From Antedon mediterranea (taxonomy: Eukaryota; Echinodermata; Crinoidea; Comatulida; Antedonidae): 64,000 nt of DNA. The notes under the pieces are model-generated. The model worked only from the letters and a program-made list of their open reading frames with translations. It was not told the DNA's origin and ran no database searches. Location of the stretch: contig NC_092675.1 of assembly GCF_964355755.1 (NCBI RefSeq), positions 9,687,312 to 9,751,311 on the forward strand. Direction: 5' to 3'. The position numbers were made by a program, and so were the translations under genes. This document shows, in pieces, positions 19,021-34,000 of the stretch (position 1 is the first letter of the stretch; each line of letters begins with the position of its first letter).

Positions 19021-22000
19021 CTGGAGAAATAGTACGAATGTGACGTCAGAATAGTTATGACCTCATGATAGGTTACTAATTTTTTAAGGACATGGGCGGT
19101 CTGCGAAGAGAAATAAAAAACGTGCAAGGTATAACAAAAATAAGCAAGCAAATTAAAACATGCAATAATTGCTATACAGAAAAGAGTTTAAACCATTCAC
19201 TCATCAGGCCATGCTGCTAACATGCCTCTTTGAAAAGTATATGCAAATGAAGTAATTTAATTTACATATTGAGATAGTACCAATATATCTCATTGATTTA
19301 TACTCATATTGATACACATTTTTTATTTAGATATAATAAACAAATAAGTTCCAATTTAATATTTTTAAATGTTATTTGTTCGTATTGATTTCGTTTGGTT
19401 ACTGAATAAATTCTATTATCAGCCCTGTTTGTGTCATGCGTAGTAAAACTAAGAGTAAAAATACATAGCAAGTTACACGGTTGAAATGATGTATAATAAT
19501 TATGGTAAGTGGTCTGATGATACTGAAGTTCTTGATTTAATATGATAAAGATTGATATTATGACGAATTGGTTTGATAATGATAATAATGATAACTACTA
19601 ATGATGATGAAGATGATTGATGTCGATGATGATTATGCCGTAAGAGGAAGATAAAACTAAAACATAGATGAGTGCTGATCGATTTTTGTATATTGTTCTA
19701 ATCGATTATTGTATATTGTTCTGATAACGATGATTGCTAAAAAAACGTAAACCAATAAATAGCTTATTATCAAAATGGTAATAGAAAAAAATACTCACTC
19801 ATCAAGGCTTGGTGGGGATTTGTAAATCTTTGCCATTCATTGTAGTGGGCGGGAAATTGACCATTATATTGCATCTGAAATTGGTTTGAATAATCTGCAA
19901 AACAAATCAATTAAATGTATTAATCTCTATATCATCATCCTTTATATTATTACAATACGTAGTTCATATTTACCGTATGCCACCAATGCCGTCGTAATTC
20001 GCATTATGTCTAACACGGTTTACCACGAATGTAGTCCTATACACGTACATGTACATATACACGCCATGGAAACCTTCAAACAATATATAACCAGAAATTG
20101 TATACCTCCCTGATATAACTCAATGTAACGCACAAATAGAAGTAACATTGTATAATTAAATCTCACCTTCTCGGCCTACATATGAACCGTTAGACGAAGG
20201 AATAATTAGTGAAGGCATGATTCCTGTCATTGGTGCCGATGAGTAGTTACTTGTGGCTTGAGATGCGTATTGAGCTACATGGTTAATATCGGGTCTACTC
20301 TGGGCTGTTGATAAATATAAAAATAACAAAGAAACATTAACAAAAAATGCAATAAATGGACGTATTGCTACACTTTATTCAATAGCTGTTGACTCTTTCT
20401 GACCCGTGCGTCGCCAGCTCGTGAACGGGCGTATTGTTAATACACAACACATTATTATTTATCTCTAACATGAATAAAAGCACATGTAGTGATTGATCAA
20501 GTTAAACAAACGGCAAAACTATTGATAGTGCGCCAATATTAAACACATCAATAATACATTGCAGATCATGCATCGTTAAACTACTAAACAAGCGGTGTAC
20601 TATACATTTATGGTTTATTCAAACACGATTCAAAACATTCATTGATCATTACCAGTATACTGTGCGGTGACTTGCTGAGTGTTGTTACGAATGTCTCTAA
20701 TTGACTCATAAGTGGACGCTCCACTTACTGGTTGTAACACAGTCAATGTAGAACTACTCATCGAAACAACTTTATCTATTTTCGGGATCACTAATAACAA
20801 ACAAAAACAATAACACGTGACATCATGCAGATTATTTACATTCACAGCACAACATAAAATGTCATCATTGACTAAAATTTACACATAAGGAAACATGCAC
20901 ATAAATACACAATTTGAAAAACAAAATAAAAACACAACAGTTCTCCGTTTGCTATTTACCCGGGTACTGCGAAACAAAACCCGGGTAAATAGCTAAGCCT
21001 GAACGGATCTAAAAGTGTTTGGTTAGACACAAATCACGCCAGTCACAGAACATTCAACATGCTGAGTGTGCATGCTTGGACAGATTTGAAACCTACCTGG
21101 TTGATAACTAGTTGTGACAACTTGGTGTTGTTGGTGTTGATGTTGTTGATGTTGTTGTTGTTGCTGTTGTTGCTGTTGTTGTTGTTGTTGCTGCTGCTGC
21201 TGTTGTTGTTGCTGCTGTAGAACTTCGGACATTGGAACAGGTGGTTTTATATCTTGCATCAAACTGACAGGGTTTAATGATGTTAATGTGTATTCCGGAC
21301 CATTTGGAACCTGATTATAAACAAAATATTTACAGTTAGAAATAACATGATTTGGTGTCTAAGCTGCTTATTCGGCAACGTTATTAGACGCCCTTTTGTG
21401 TCGTTATTCATTATTCCTTCTAATTGATCATAAAGAATATATAATTTGAATAATTCAGCAAAGTGTAACCAGCTCAAACAAACGAAAGCCTCGAACACTT
21501 ATGTTATCTTAGAGTAACTTTCTTAGTGGCTTTTAAATACATTGTCTTATATTGTGTTGGTATAAAGAAATGTATCATCACTGGGTCAGCTTGTGTATCA
21601 TTAGTCTCTTCTTTCTCAAAAGCAGGTTAAAACAAATATTGCATTAGTTTTTATAATTAATAATGCAAGTACACCAACCTGTGTTCTTGAATCGTTCATC
21701 TCAAGCTTCGTTGACTCATCTCTTACGTAATAATCCGACGGAAAATGTGTTCCTCTTTCGAATGCTTTTATTTGGTCCGAGGTAAATGCACTTCTATTAG
21801 ATATCATTTTGCAAGATTCCTCTGTCTCACTTAGCTTGCCGCCATTCAGGTGATGGTGTGTAGGCCCTCGCTCATTACAGCCTGAAAATGTAATACATTC
21901 CACATTGTTTTCAATTGATTCAAATTGTATTTGTTTTGATATAAATTTGATTTAAATTTGATTGATATAAAAGCAAAGGCATTGTCATTTTAGCGGAAAT

Positions 22001-25000
22001 GGTTGTCGATAATGCAACATTACAAGAGCCAGTCGTACTGTATTATTCTGTTATTTCATTTAATTAAAGCAACTTACATCTCGTTTCAACTAAAGTGGGC
22101 TATATATGACAGTAATTAGGAAAAGAACGAAATTTGATCAAACACAAAAATACGGTAGCGATCGCCTGCGATGAATCCGCCTATTGTTCATTCATCATAT
22201 TCTCAATATATTAAGCGATACTGTTTGACATTTCAACATATCCAATATCTGTGTAATTTGTCAAAATATATTCCTTAAATTAGCACCGGTGAAATTAGAG
22301 GTAAGCTCAAGTTCGTATAAAACACCAAGAAGTAAAATCATGGAGAAGACTAAAACGGTTCACTCTCACGGTGTTGGTTACTTGGCTAACATTCTACACC
22401 TTCATATTAATTAATGTTTTCAAAAGAAAAAGATTTCTTTATTATAATCCTGTGAATGAAGGCTGATAGACGGGGTAGATTAGGAGCAAGCACCGCTGAG
22501 ATATGTATGTTGGAGCGTTTAGTTTGAGAGGCGCGCTATCCGAATTCGTGAGCCAGACAACCGTCTCCCATAGACAAATAAATACTCAAATATTCAGTTA
22601 CTTCTAGCACTGACCGCTTTGACGTTTTGAGTTAGAAACAATTTTAAACTTCACTAAAATTAATTCGACTTGCAGTAACAGAAAGCCTCATGGAATCATT
22701 GTGTCCAAAAATATGCAATTAACACAAGGCGTGTGAAGTACCGTGTGAACATTACGTACTAAAGTAAAATTGATTCTCTGATAACATTTTACAACAGTAA
22801 AACCTAAAAGTCACAGTAAAAATTTGATAACGTAGAGTTTCAGTACAATAATTAGTGTACCGTAATGTTTCATGGTAATGTAAACAACTTTGTCCTTTGT
22901 GAATTATTAAGGCATCATCTTATTTTATAAAGTACAAAGAAGTGTTTAAATAATAAATATGGTTTCGCATGGCGCAGATTCATCCATTCACACAAGTAGG
23001 CTATGACTAGGTTGTTATTAGACTATTGTGTTTGTAGTCTAATGTATTTATTAGATACGTCTTAATGTCCTCAATGGTCACCGATGCTTGGCCAGACAAT
23101 GGTCAGTTATAGTCGAATGCGCACAGTCGCTCTATTTCGCAGGATACAGTCTGCTGCGCACGTTCTTTTACGATACGTGTTTATCAATGTAATGGAAGTA
23201 TGATTGTTGTTATTGCGCATGTACAGATACTATAATACTGACTATCAAATACAACATTTTGGTTTGCACCCTATGAGACTTTCGTACAAAATCTGCGACA
23301 GCTTGCATCGTTACAATTATGAGAAGTACATTATTAGATTCTCTTATTCCCCATTGTTGGTGGCATAACTTGTGATGATAACTATTCATAAAATGGTAAT
23401 ATGTATGGATAACATTTTACTCATACTGAGTATAACTTCTTGGAATCATAAGTCATGTTTGTTTTTGTACTCGACATAAAGGTAATTAGGCGCCTTTCAA
23501 AGCCAACATACTTTCAGAAATCGTGTGGGATCTAGAGCTGCGAATACTTTATGATTGAGGTAACTGATGATTGCAAAAATATCAAGTAATATTGGAAAAA
23601 AAATATAATGATATCTTGTCTGCAGTTGTTAACTAGATGTGTAAGCCCTTCCGGAATTATAGTGATAATTGGTGACGCCTGCTGTTCCAAATTATACTAA
23701 TAACAGAATAATTATTTGTGTATTTATTACAAATGTACAAATAGTTGATATTTCGTTTTATTGGAGTCTGTGCGTTTAAAGATAATTATATACGCGACTT
23801 GTCAGCCATCTTTAATTTAAAAAGTGAAGAATTACCAGTATTATTTATTGTTCCAACATTTGAAAATTACATTTATTACAGTAGATAGAGTTAAATAGAT
23901 AGAGTACGGTAATTTATTTATTTATACAAGTAATTTAGTTTGTTTAAAATCGCGTATATCAATGCGCACTACAATTTAATTTTTTTAAATTTGCATCAAC
24001 TGAATAAACAGACCATTATATTCCTCGTTTGAAACATGCATTTAAAAAAAAGCTATTCTGTGTTAATCACCTTTGATCGTTAGGTCAACACTGGTTAAGG
24101 AGGAAATGTTCATAATATCTCCTTAAAACCACAACCCTAGGACTAATGTGGCAACATTTAATCGTGTGTTTAACGTAAATGAACTCGACAGGAGCTCCTA
24201 ATTTTGTTTGGGTTGAACGTCGTCGGCGGTTCACATTATACCATGTGGCCTACAGACACAGACAATTTGAATGTTTTTAAGAATAATATAGAAGACAGAC
24301 TTCTAATAGCTTTGATCATTTGACACTAATGTTTCAACATTTTTAGTGACATTGCTAACTGGATGCCACCACAGATCATTACATCGGCGTTCGGTTTGTT
24401 AAGCGGTAGGCCTATATAGATACACTTTGATACACAGCAAAAAAATGGGTATATGCAATAATAACGATTAATTAAAGATGTACTGTCCACATGAAACAAA
24501 TTAATGTGGCTTTTTAATGTCACATAAGTTATCCACTTGTGACAAAAAAATGTATTAAAAAAAATATTTACATGAAAAACAATAAAATAGTCAAATTGAG
24601 TAAAAGCCAATAGGGGTTAAGTTAAATTTAATTATTTATTTTTTTCTTCGTTTTTTAACTTTATTAAAGCTACAAAATGAACCTATTCATTCTTTAAGTT
24701 TTAAAAACAAAATTGTATATATTTACAAAAAAAATAGCACTTTCAAAATTCTACATAAAAAAAATGCATCACGCATTTAAGATATTATTGATTTGAATAC
24801 TAATATGAAATTAATATGAAATAAACACATTTAAATCTTATTAAGTTCAGCGTTAAAATTGTACGTGATTGCCATTGAGATTTGTTGGCATTATTAAGCA
24901 CAGCAACTGTCGTACAAACCTCATGGAGAAAGCAATAATATTTATGAATATTTGGTTGACTGTAAATAACCGGACAAATTATCGCAATGTGTAAAAACGT

Positions 25001-28000
25001 GGATTTATAAATAAATAAATGGCGTGTGTATTTTTGTTCTGCTTCGTTATTTAATTATTTAGTCATTATTTTATGTTTTCAGATGTATAAATATTGCACA
25101 GCATCAAATATTAAATATCGTTACTTGGATGATAGACGTGCAGTACATGTATCATGAATTAAATATTGCTTTTAGGTTTTTTTTTAAATTACCCGAACGA
25201 CTGTATTTGCTTTCATTGAAGCAAAGCTGAAAAAAAATTAATCAATTAAAAAGCTAATTATCTATTTTATGAAGTTTTTTCTAAATGTTTAAGATTAGTA
25301 ATATGTTTATTGAATCTACATTACATTACATTATATGCCTTATTTTCTCTATTCTATAACAACCATTCTATATCGGATCCGCTAAAATAACATCTCATTA
25401 TGTATGCATTAAACTTATCTTTTTAACAAAGGAAGGTAAGTCAGCTGTTTCTAAACCGAATGTTATCAACCAACCCCTTCAAACATCTAAAATCATTACT
25501 CTATTTTTTGTTTTGTATTTTGTAAATATCAAGTAACTCAATATGAATAATTAGTCCGTCCTAGTTCATTTTTTTTGTAGAGAAGCTAGTGGAACCTGTC
25601 AGGCTTAGTCTATTCGCTTCATTTACTTGGCTAATAACGTTCATGTCACCCTTACGGTATTACCACGCCAACTCCCGCGAGAGTTTATGCGAGAACTTGC
25701 TCAATTAACTGGAACGGTGTATCTCGTTATTTACTCTAGTTTTTTTCTCATATGAAACTTAATGACAAACAGATATGGACATTGGACGTACATTATCTAG
25801 GAACATCGATGAAGCGTCGATTTATGCAATTTCTATGTGATTTACACCTCGTAGGCACGATAATGTTTCTATTAGAGATCACAAAATATCACACCCTACG
25901 TCTTAACTAATCCTAGTCGAGCCGAATTGAGTTTCGCTAACATTATGTATTCATATTAATATGACCGGAGTGATTAATTATTGATAGCTAAACTCGGTAG
26001 ATTTTTTGATAAATAGCTCTTAATCGTGTTCGAATGGGTCTTGATTAATATTTTATATTTTACGACACAATATTCCATACCCCATTAAATTTTACATGTA
26101 TTTTTGTTCTTCTTTATTCATCGTCTAAAATAAAAGTCTTGATATAAACTAGTGTTGATTAAATAATGTTTTGTATTTCAATAATATATATTAATTTATA
26201 TCATAATTGTTGATGTAGAAAACTAAATAAGAGTAATAAAAAAATATATAAATAATATTAGCGAAATATTCATAAACATTGCTTTATAAACATAAAGAAA
26301 AATATGTCTGTAACACATCTGTATTATTCTATAAACTAATGTATTAAGTTATATTATTGTTCACCCGATAACCTTTATTATTTTGTTTTAAATTTGCTTT
26401 AAGTATAACAACAATTATAAAATTCGTTAAAAAGAGAATCTGTTGGTTTTACTGGTAGGTCTTGATGACTGTAGTAGCGGTAGGCTCTATCGTCTATAAA
26501 GCTCCTGTTTTTTTTTTTCAATTTCTAAGTTAATTTTTGCGCTCCCTACCATTTTTAAAACTTCTAACTCAATTTAAGACGTGGATATTTTGAAGTCTAA
26601 AATCATTAGACCTGTTTTTAATCGTCCAACACTGTTTATTCCACTCGTATTTAAGTCATGTATTAACCATTAATTTTGATAGAATTCTCACTAGTAGTAA
26701 ATTGAACGTAGTTGGCTTTTACCACCCTATGCCCAGCCGAGCGAGTACGGGATCGTCGCGATAGCTTTATTAATATTCTACGAAAGTTATCTGCCTGTGG
26801 AAATACAAACACAACACGGGACGCATTCGAACGCAGCCATCAAGAACGATCCAATGAGTTATGCGTTAGCTTGTCATACACAACTCCCTGTAGACTCATA
26901 AAGATACTCACTGCTATTCTAAACACATTTAAGGCCCAATATTGGAAAATTTGAAATTACACATGTCTATAATATACTCGTTAGCGCAGACCCGCCGAAG
27001 ACGGGCTGGTTTATCATAAGGGAGTCGCTGGCGTTATTAAGCTCCAAGCGAGCAGTCGCCTATACTTTACTATCAAGAGGTGATGATGGAAAAAATAAGG
27101 GGCAAAATTCTAATTTCAGTATAATCTGCGTAATCATAAAACGAACTTCAAAACAGAAACTCGTTAAACGTAATTGATTTTAAAAACAGGCAGTCATGAA
27201 TAAAATAACAAGTTTAAAGTAATATCAACGCAATAACAAAAACAATATACACTACAGACATCTGTCTGTTCAAATATTCCAAGATGCAAAGCCATTCGTT
27301 AATGGATGAAAATAATATGATATTCTATGTTCAAAGAGATATTCAGAAATATGACATTTATGAGTTGAAGTATGTTCTATCACTTATCGCATAAACAGCT
27401 TCTTGCTGAATCGTAATTAAAATAATGTAGATAAAAATAAATACATCTTATCAGATATGTTTAGGCCTACAATGTTCTATTAATAATATATTAGAGCATT
27501 CTCGGTTTCAAATATAGCATTATCACGTGATGAATGAAATTATATTATTCTTTATTCTTCAATAATTTTTTAAATATGACTAGGGGCCGATAAAACGTTT
27601 ATGTTTAACATAATATAAAAGTAGTATGTTCATCAATGGAACTCCAAACTAAAAATATACTGAACATTATTTTGTATTCAATTATAATATACGAGTTTAA
27701 TAACAACACGCCGCGCTTGTAACTTTTTATCTTCCAATAATTCTTTCTCAGATCCGCGAATCATTATTAATATATTATTAATTAGCTAATAAATCTAAAT
27801 ATAGTAATTAATAAAAAATAATATTAATGTCCTCCATTTATGATTCAATACATGTCTTTACATTTTAAACTCATAATTATTTTGTTATTTAAATGGTTTC
27901 GTAATTCAAAGTAGTCAATAATGTTGTTATCGAAGCTGATTACAGTCACACGATAATAACTCACAATGTTCAGATTGAATAAGGAAATTAATTTCATTGT

Positions 28001-31000
28001 AAAAAATTGAATTATTGGGCCAATGATTAAATACAGATTCACTACATTTTGAGAAATTAATCTTAGAGATAGTTTATTTGAGAAGCTCGATTAAGCATAA
28101 CGTGCTTTGATATGAACTGCCCTTGATGGCTATGGACAATGAATATTAAGCACGACTGCGGGACAAATAGGAAGCGAATTGTGTTATTTACTCGATGGCT
28201 CGTAAAGTGATGACTTAACCATTTTGAATTTTTATGAATTACGTGTCATTGTTAACCTTAATAATATTGTTATAGTACACCTGCTTTTATTAGCGAAGTA
28301 TTAAAACAAATATTTCTATTCGTTCTTGTTAACAAGAGTAAGATAGCTCCGTATTCGCTAAAACGTCCCTGCGCGAGACTAAATGTATTATAGTTCAGTT
28401 CATCCATTTGATTGGGGTTGGACCCCAATGTTATAGTGCGTTTCAGTATAACCATGGACTGATAGGTAATTGTAGGCTATAACAGGAATTACTAACTCTG
28501 TTAAATTCTCCATTTCTCCAATTAAATCTCCAAGAAAAAATGGAGAAACACAACTTATTGCTCATAATTAAAAGAACTTCCACATGAATTGTTTTTCTTA
28601 TATACATTCCTGACAATCACTTTTAAGCATCAGCATAGAATATTATCAATATTCTTACCGTCATATCCCTGCTTAACCTTTCCTAGTATACCAGCTATAG
28701 AATATGAAGAACCAGTCGTTACTGGAACATCTGTAGCTGTTATAACAGAATTCGTGGACGAGGATGTAGAAAGTGACGTCATTCCTTCCGGTACTGTTTC
28801 ACCTTTTATTCCTTTATCACCGATTTTATTTCGAACAATTCTGTAAAATTTCGATAAAGAAAATAAATGTTAAGTGATTATAAATATAAAGATGATGTTT
28901 AACTTCCACCCTTCGTTTGCAATAGCTTGGTCTAATCTCAATGACACGTGGTTGTAACATGTTATTTTTGAAACACATATTTGGTTAGTAGGCCAGTAAT
29001 AAATTACATATAGGCCTATCATTATGTATAATTATGTTATTAAGTTTTTATTATGTAATTTTGATAGTCAAAGGATGCCCACAATTAAGGAAATCCCTGT
29101 TTTGCCGTAAATTAAAAATTAAAATATAATTGATTTTGAGTCTTTGCTCTATTACCCCGTCACCTCTTGTGACAGTTTGTCGTACGGTCAGATTAAAATA
29201 ACTGCCTAATGCGAAACTGATAATAAATTCGGTTACAAAGCGGTATTTGTTATTGACTTATTAGAGAGGACTATCAGTAGAAGTAAAAAGATAATTTGAA
29301 AAGTATGACGCAATCTATTGTAAACTTTTTTTAAAACAGCATCTAGGCCTAAATACTGCAACGATAGATTTGAGTGTAACATATTCTATTTCACTGTTTT
29401 ATTCTTTTTTTTTCACAATTAAAAATAATATAATAATTATTATTAACAACGCAGACATAAAGAAACTGAAAGCGATTCAAATTACAATCTTCAGATCTCA
29501 ATACGTTAGAATTCAACGAGGAGAAAATCAATATCTCAAAAATAATGTTTTAGGCCTATAAATAAATGTTCAACTTTTCGGTAAACCAAAAATAATGATT
29601 TAGAATTCTTTAAAATCATTAATTTATGTTTTGTTTGTATCTGTTTACTTTACCGTTTGAATAAAATCTTAACTAACACTTGGTATAATTTTTTTTCTCG
29701 CATTACTTCTTCTGCCAGCAATCTATCTCGGGTCTCTTAGGGTTTTGTCGGTCATAAGCGATTGATTTTATGGAATTCGATTATTCATTTATGTTTCTTT
29801 TTATCTGTTTACTTGGCTATTGAATAAAATCTTACCTATTTATAGAACTAACACTTGGTACATTTTCTTTCTCGCATACACCTTCGGCCAGCAATCTATC
29901 TCGGATCTCCCAGGCGAACATGGTAGGGTTTTGTCGTTTATAAGAAGCAATTGTGCTGACAACTTTTGGGGTAGCTACTTTTGGCTTACTGCCTCCTATA
30001 ACACCAGGCTTTATAGATCCAGTTTCATAATATCTGAAATAAAATATGAATCACATAATTATGCATTTACGTGTCGAAATGGTTAATAGAACCGTTATCT
30101 TTTATCAGCATGCATGTATTTTTTTACGCTTTACATACATAATATCTTGGTTGTTTTATTATACTTATTTGTTATGTTATTTCATAGACGTTTAAATCTC
30201 ATATTTGAATAAAATATTTTTATAACGTTATATAATATTGTGTATATGTCTTTTATAGTGTATGTTGCAGTTTAAAATACATTATAATAATTTTGAAATA
30301 CACGGATTAAAGTTTGTGATTACAGTGTATAAGCTATTAATAAGTACCGGTAATTAATTGTAATATAATATATTTACTACAATTAGAAATTAGAAAACGA
30401 AATTATTCAGAAAAATTCCAAACAGATCATAAAATAAAAATTCGATGTAAACAGGGTTAATTCATAAAATGAAGGAACGTTTTAACGTAATGTGTTTTTT
30501 TTTTCAGTTTGCTAAATGCATTACATAATCTAATTTACCATCACTTTTCCGATAAACTCTTGACATTTTACATTATTTTCTAACTTCCTCACTTTACTCA
30601 TATAAAATTAATTAATATGATTCATAATACCGGGGTTAAATGTTCACCTGACATAGTTTATGACGCTCTGTTAAATATTTATTTGGCTTGACAAAAACAT
30701 GAGCCGCAATGTTCGAATCATCAAAAATAACTATTTAGATATACTCGTGACTATTAGTATGGTTTGTTTAGAATTTTAAGTATTATGAGTGTTGATAAAT
30801 ACAAAAATATTTTTCGTCAGTCAAAAACAACAATATTTACTATTATTATTAGAAATGAATATTATTCCAAGCATAGTTCCCCTAAAATTATTATTTAATA
30901 TTTTTCTACTTAGAATATATTGCAGTGTAAGATGTGTTATTAAAATCAAATTTAGTTGATATTATTGATCAAATATTGAATTATAAATCTAATAAATTAT

Positions 31001-34000
31001 TATTTTATCCCCTGTTGTGGATCCACGTTATACGTCACCTTTAGAAACCCCATATAATAAAGGTGAATCCGTGGCCACTGTAAATCACTACAATATTACA
31101 ACAGTCATGCATAATCTCCGTTGGAATCTTTATATATTATTTACGATCATTCGCCAATGATGAGTACTATGCATATATTTTCGATTACCAGTGGGAATTT
31201 TCACAGCAGAAAATGATAAAGTTATCACTGTGCGCATACATAATCAACAGTGTTTAAACATAGATGTATGGTGCGCATTATAAACCGCTAAAATGCGTTA
31301 CATAACAGTGAAAAGGGTAACGAGATTTGGAACGCAAATCAACAAAATTACAAGTTCATTATATAAACATTATCCTACGTCCGGAACTGTGAACCAAGGA
31401 ATTGGGAATTACATATCTCTATAGTGTTTATATTTTATATATTATTATATAGTACGTATACAAGCATTACAGCCGAAAATTGTATGAAGTTATATAATGT
31501 CTATAAATAAATAAAAAAACGGCAGCCATAGGAAATCTTGTACGAAAGAGAAACGTTCCAACCGAGATGCGAAGAATTATTTTAAAATTATGTTAAGTTT
31601 TAATAAATTGTGTATTGTTTAGAAATAAAGTAACATAAATAAAGGTTACTAACTGGTATATTAATATATTTTGATGAAGACATCATTACACACTCGGTCA
31701 AAATATAAAATAAATTCAAAACGAGTAACGTGATCTGTTATAAGAATGCTATATAAAGGTGTCTCTCGTATATCACACTGACCAAACACATCCAGTAAGA
31801 GATAATATGATAAACAAAATAAAATAACTCGCGATATTATGTTAATACATTTCCACTGACCCGAGCAGAAGTCACAGCTATAAAAGTATCATAGAAAATC
31901 CCAGTGGAGCACAACTGCAAGTACATAAAATGAAATAAATCTATTGAAAATAAAATTTGATTTGAGAGATGAAAATAATTGAAGCGAAAAATCGATAAAT
32001 TGTCAGTGATTGTTAGCACAACATTTTATGTCGATATTTACATGACAGGTTTGAAATGTCAGATAAACTAAAAATACGCCCTCAATGCGTTGACACTCTA
32101 CCGAAGATTATTCGGTCTTCAGAGTAAACAGTATAATATGTACACGTTATTATAGACCATATCATTTGATTCCCAACTTTAGTTCAATACATTTTGTGTT
32201 AAGGGTTTAATTTTTAACTGCCCATGGAGGTATACCTTTTACATTTTTTGTAGGCCTATTTAGACATAATTCTTGTATTTACACAGCTATTCATAATTCC
32301 AATCCATGGATTGAGATGCGAAGGTTCTAATGATCCATTATATAAGGCTACAATTTGTATTAGTACAATAAAAGACATAATAAAATAAATAAACAATATG
32401 AACTTACCGCCCTAAGATTTTGCTGACACATCCATGAGATACCCTGAGTTGTCTTGAGATGTCACATGGTCTGACGCCACTGTGAGCAAGATCTACAATA
32501 CGTTGTCTTACCATATCAGGCAGTGGCCGTCCATTTACAAACACGCCGCCCAATTGATTCACGCCACCATGACCTAAAAGCAAGCAAACAGACGACGTTT
32601 AGCCAGAGGGCACATAAAATCAATGTTTTACAAATGACTTATTTAAGTCTAAAATCCAAATACTGCAGTCTTAAGAATTCTGAAGTATCCATAATTAGTT
32701 AATTTGATTAAAGAGACAGAACAATTGTAAAAGATAAAGCACATACGTCGATGCAAATGTAAGGAAAATCATTATGATCCATTTTGCCTAATTTCTATTA
32801 TTAGATCCAATGAGCATTACAGAATTTAAATGTTCCCGTTTGTTAACAAACGTAAGATTACATTTATGATAATCTGGGTATTTCGTATATTTCTACTAAG
32901 TTTCCCAATTGTATTTTGTTCAATCTTTAGGCTCTATATGGACCTGACAGATGGTGGGTATAAACATGGAAATTTACTTCTTGCCTCTGGGTTTGATCGT
33001 TTTAGTCTTCCCCTATCTATCTAATCAGTCAACAAGTTCAATTTGTATTTGTGCTTAGCGTAAGATACACTTTTGAAACACTTGAAGTCCATTGAGAATT
33101 AAGCACGTACTTAAGTGTGGTGATCTCTTGAGGGTCGGGATCAGCTAATTGTCCGTGTGTTATCCAGGTAATCAGGTGTGCCTAAAGTAACTAGATGTAA
33201 TCACACATGCTTAAGCACGATATTGTCTATATACCCGTAATTGATTTGTTTAATTTCTTTTGCTGTATATAAAAACAATGATTATAGGTCTAATAAAAAT
33301 GAATTTGACCAACCTCGGCCATTTGAAAATAGGCAATACGTTAACTCTATAACGTTTACATTGATGGCGAATTTGTTAGCAGGCGCGGATATATATTCCT
33401 TAAACGTTGTGTGTAATTTTTATCTTCCAACAATTTAGTTTGGTTAAACATCTCGTGAATCTTAATGACTGTCAGCAACAATATTTACCTATAGACCTAC
33501 ACAAACAAGATTTTTCATTCGTATAATATTTTGTATAGTAGGCATATAAGTAAATAAATAAGCATATCGTTAGAGTAATAATTGTTGCCGTTTTATTCTC
33601 TTAAATCGTCAGAACGATTTTATTGTGTATCGACCATCTTCAATCACCACATTCTTAACAAAATAAAAACGTTTTTCTCTTATTTGTTTTTTAAAAATTA
33701 AATTTAATGCTGTTGGACAATTACTCGCACACGAGTGTTTTACCCAATAACCTCATATAACCTAACACTTATTTTCTCATTCTCCTCAACATCCTGGGTT
33801 TCAAGTTATGACTTAGTTCACGTCTTCACAACTATATATAGTTATCAATATACTTTAAAATTAATTAATTAACTAGGATAACAATTAAAGGAAATGGCCA
33901 CTTACTAAAGGAAGAAATTCAAGAATGAAAAGCATGTGAAAAAATTCGCTTGTATACCAAAATAAAAATCTATTTACAACACACTGCAGAGGAAATGTAC

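Noticed and set aside
21311-21678. Search for a homeodomain helix-3 exon in Pax intron 5
   Set aside because: No frame on the minus strand contains a WF.NRR-like motif flanked by splice sites.
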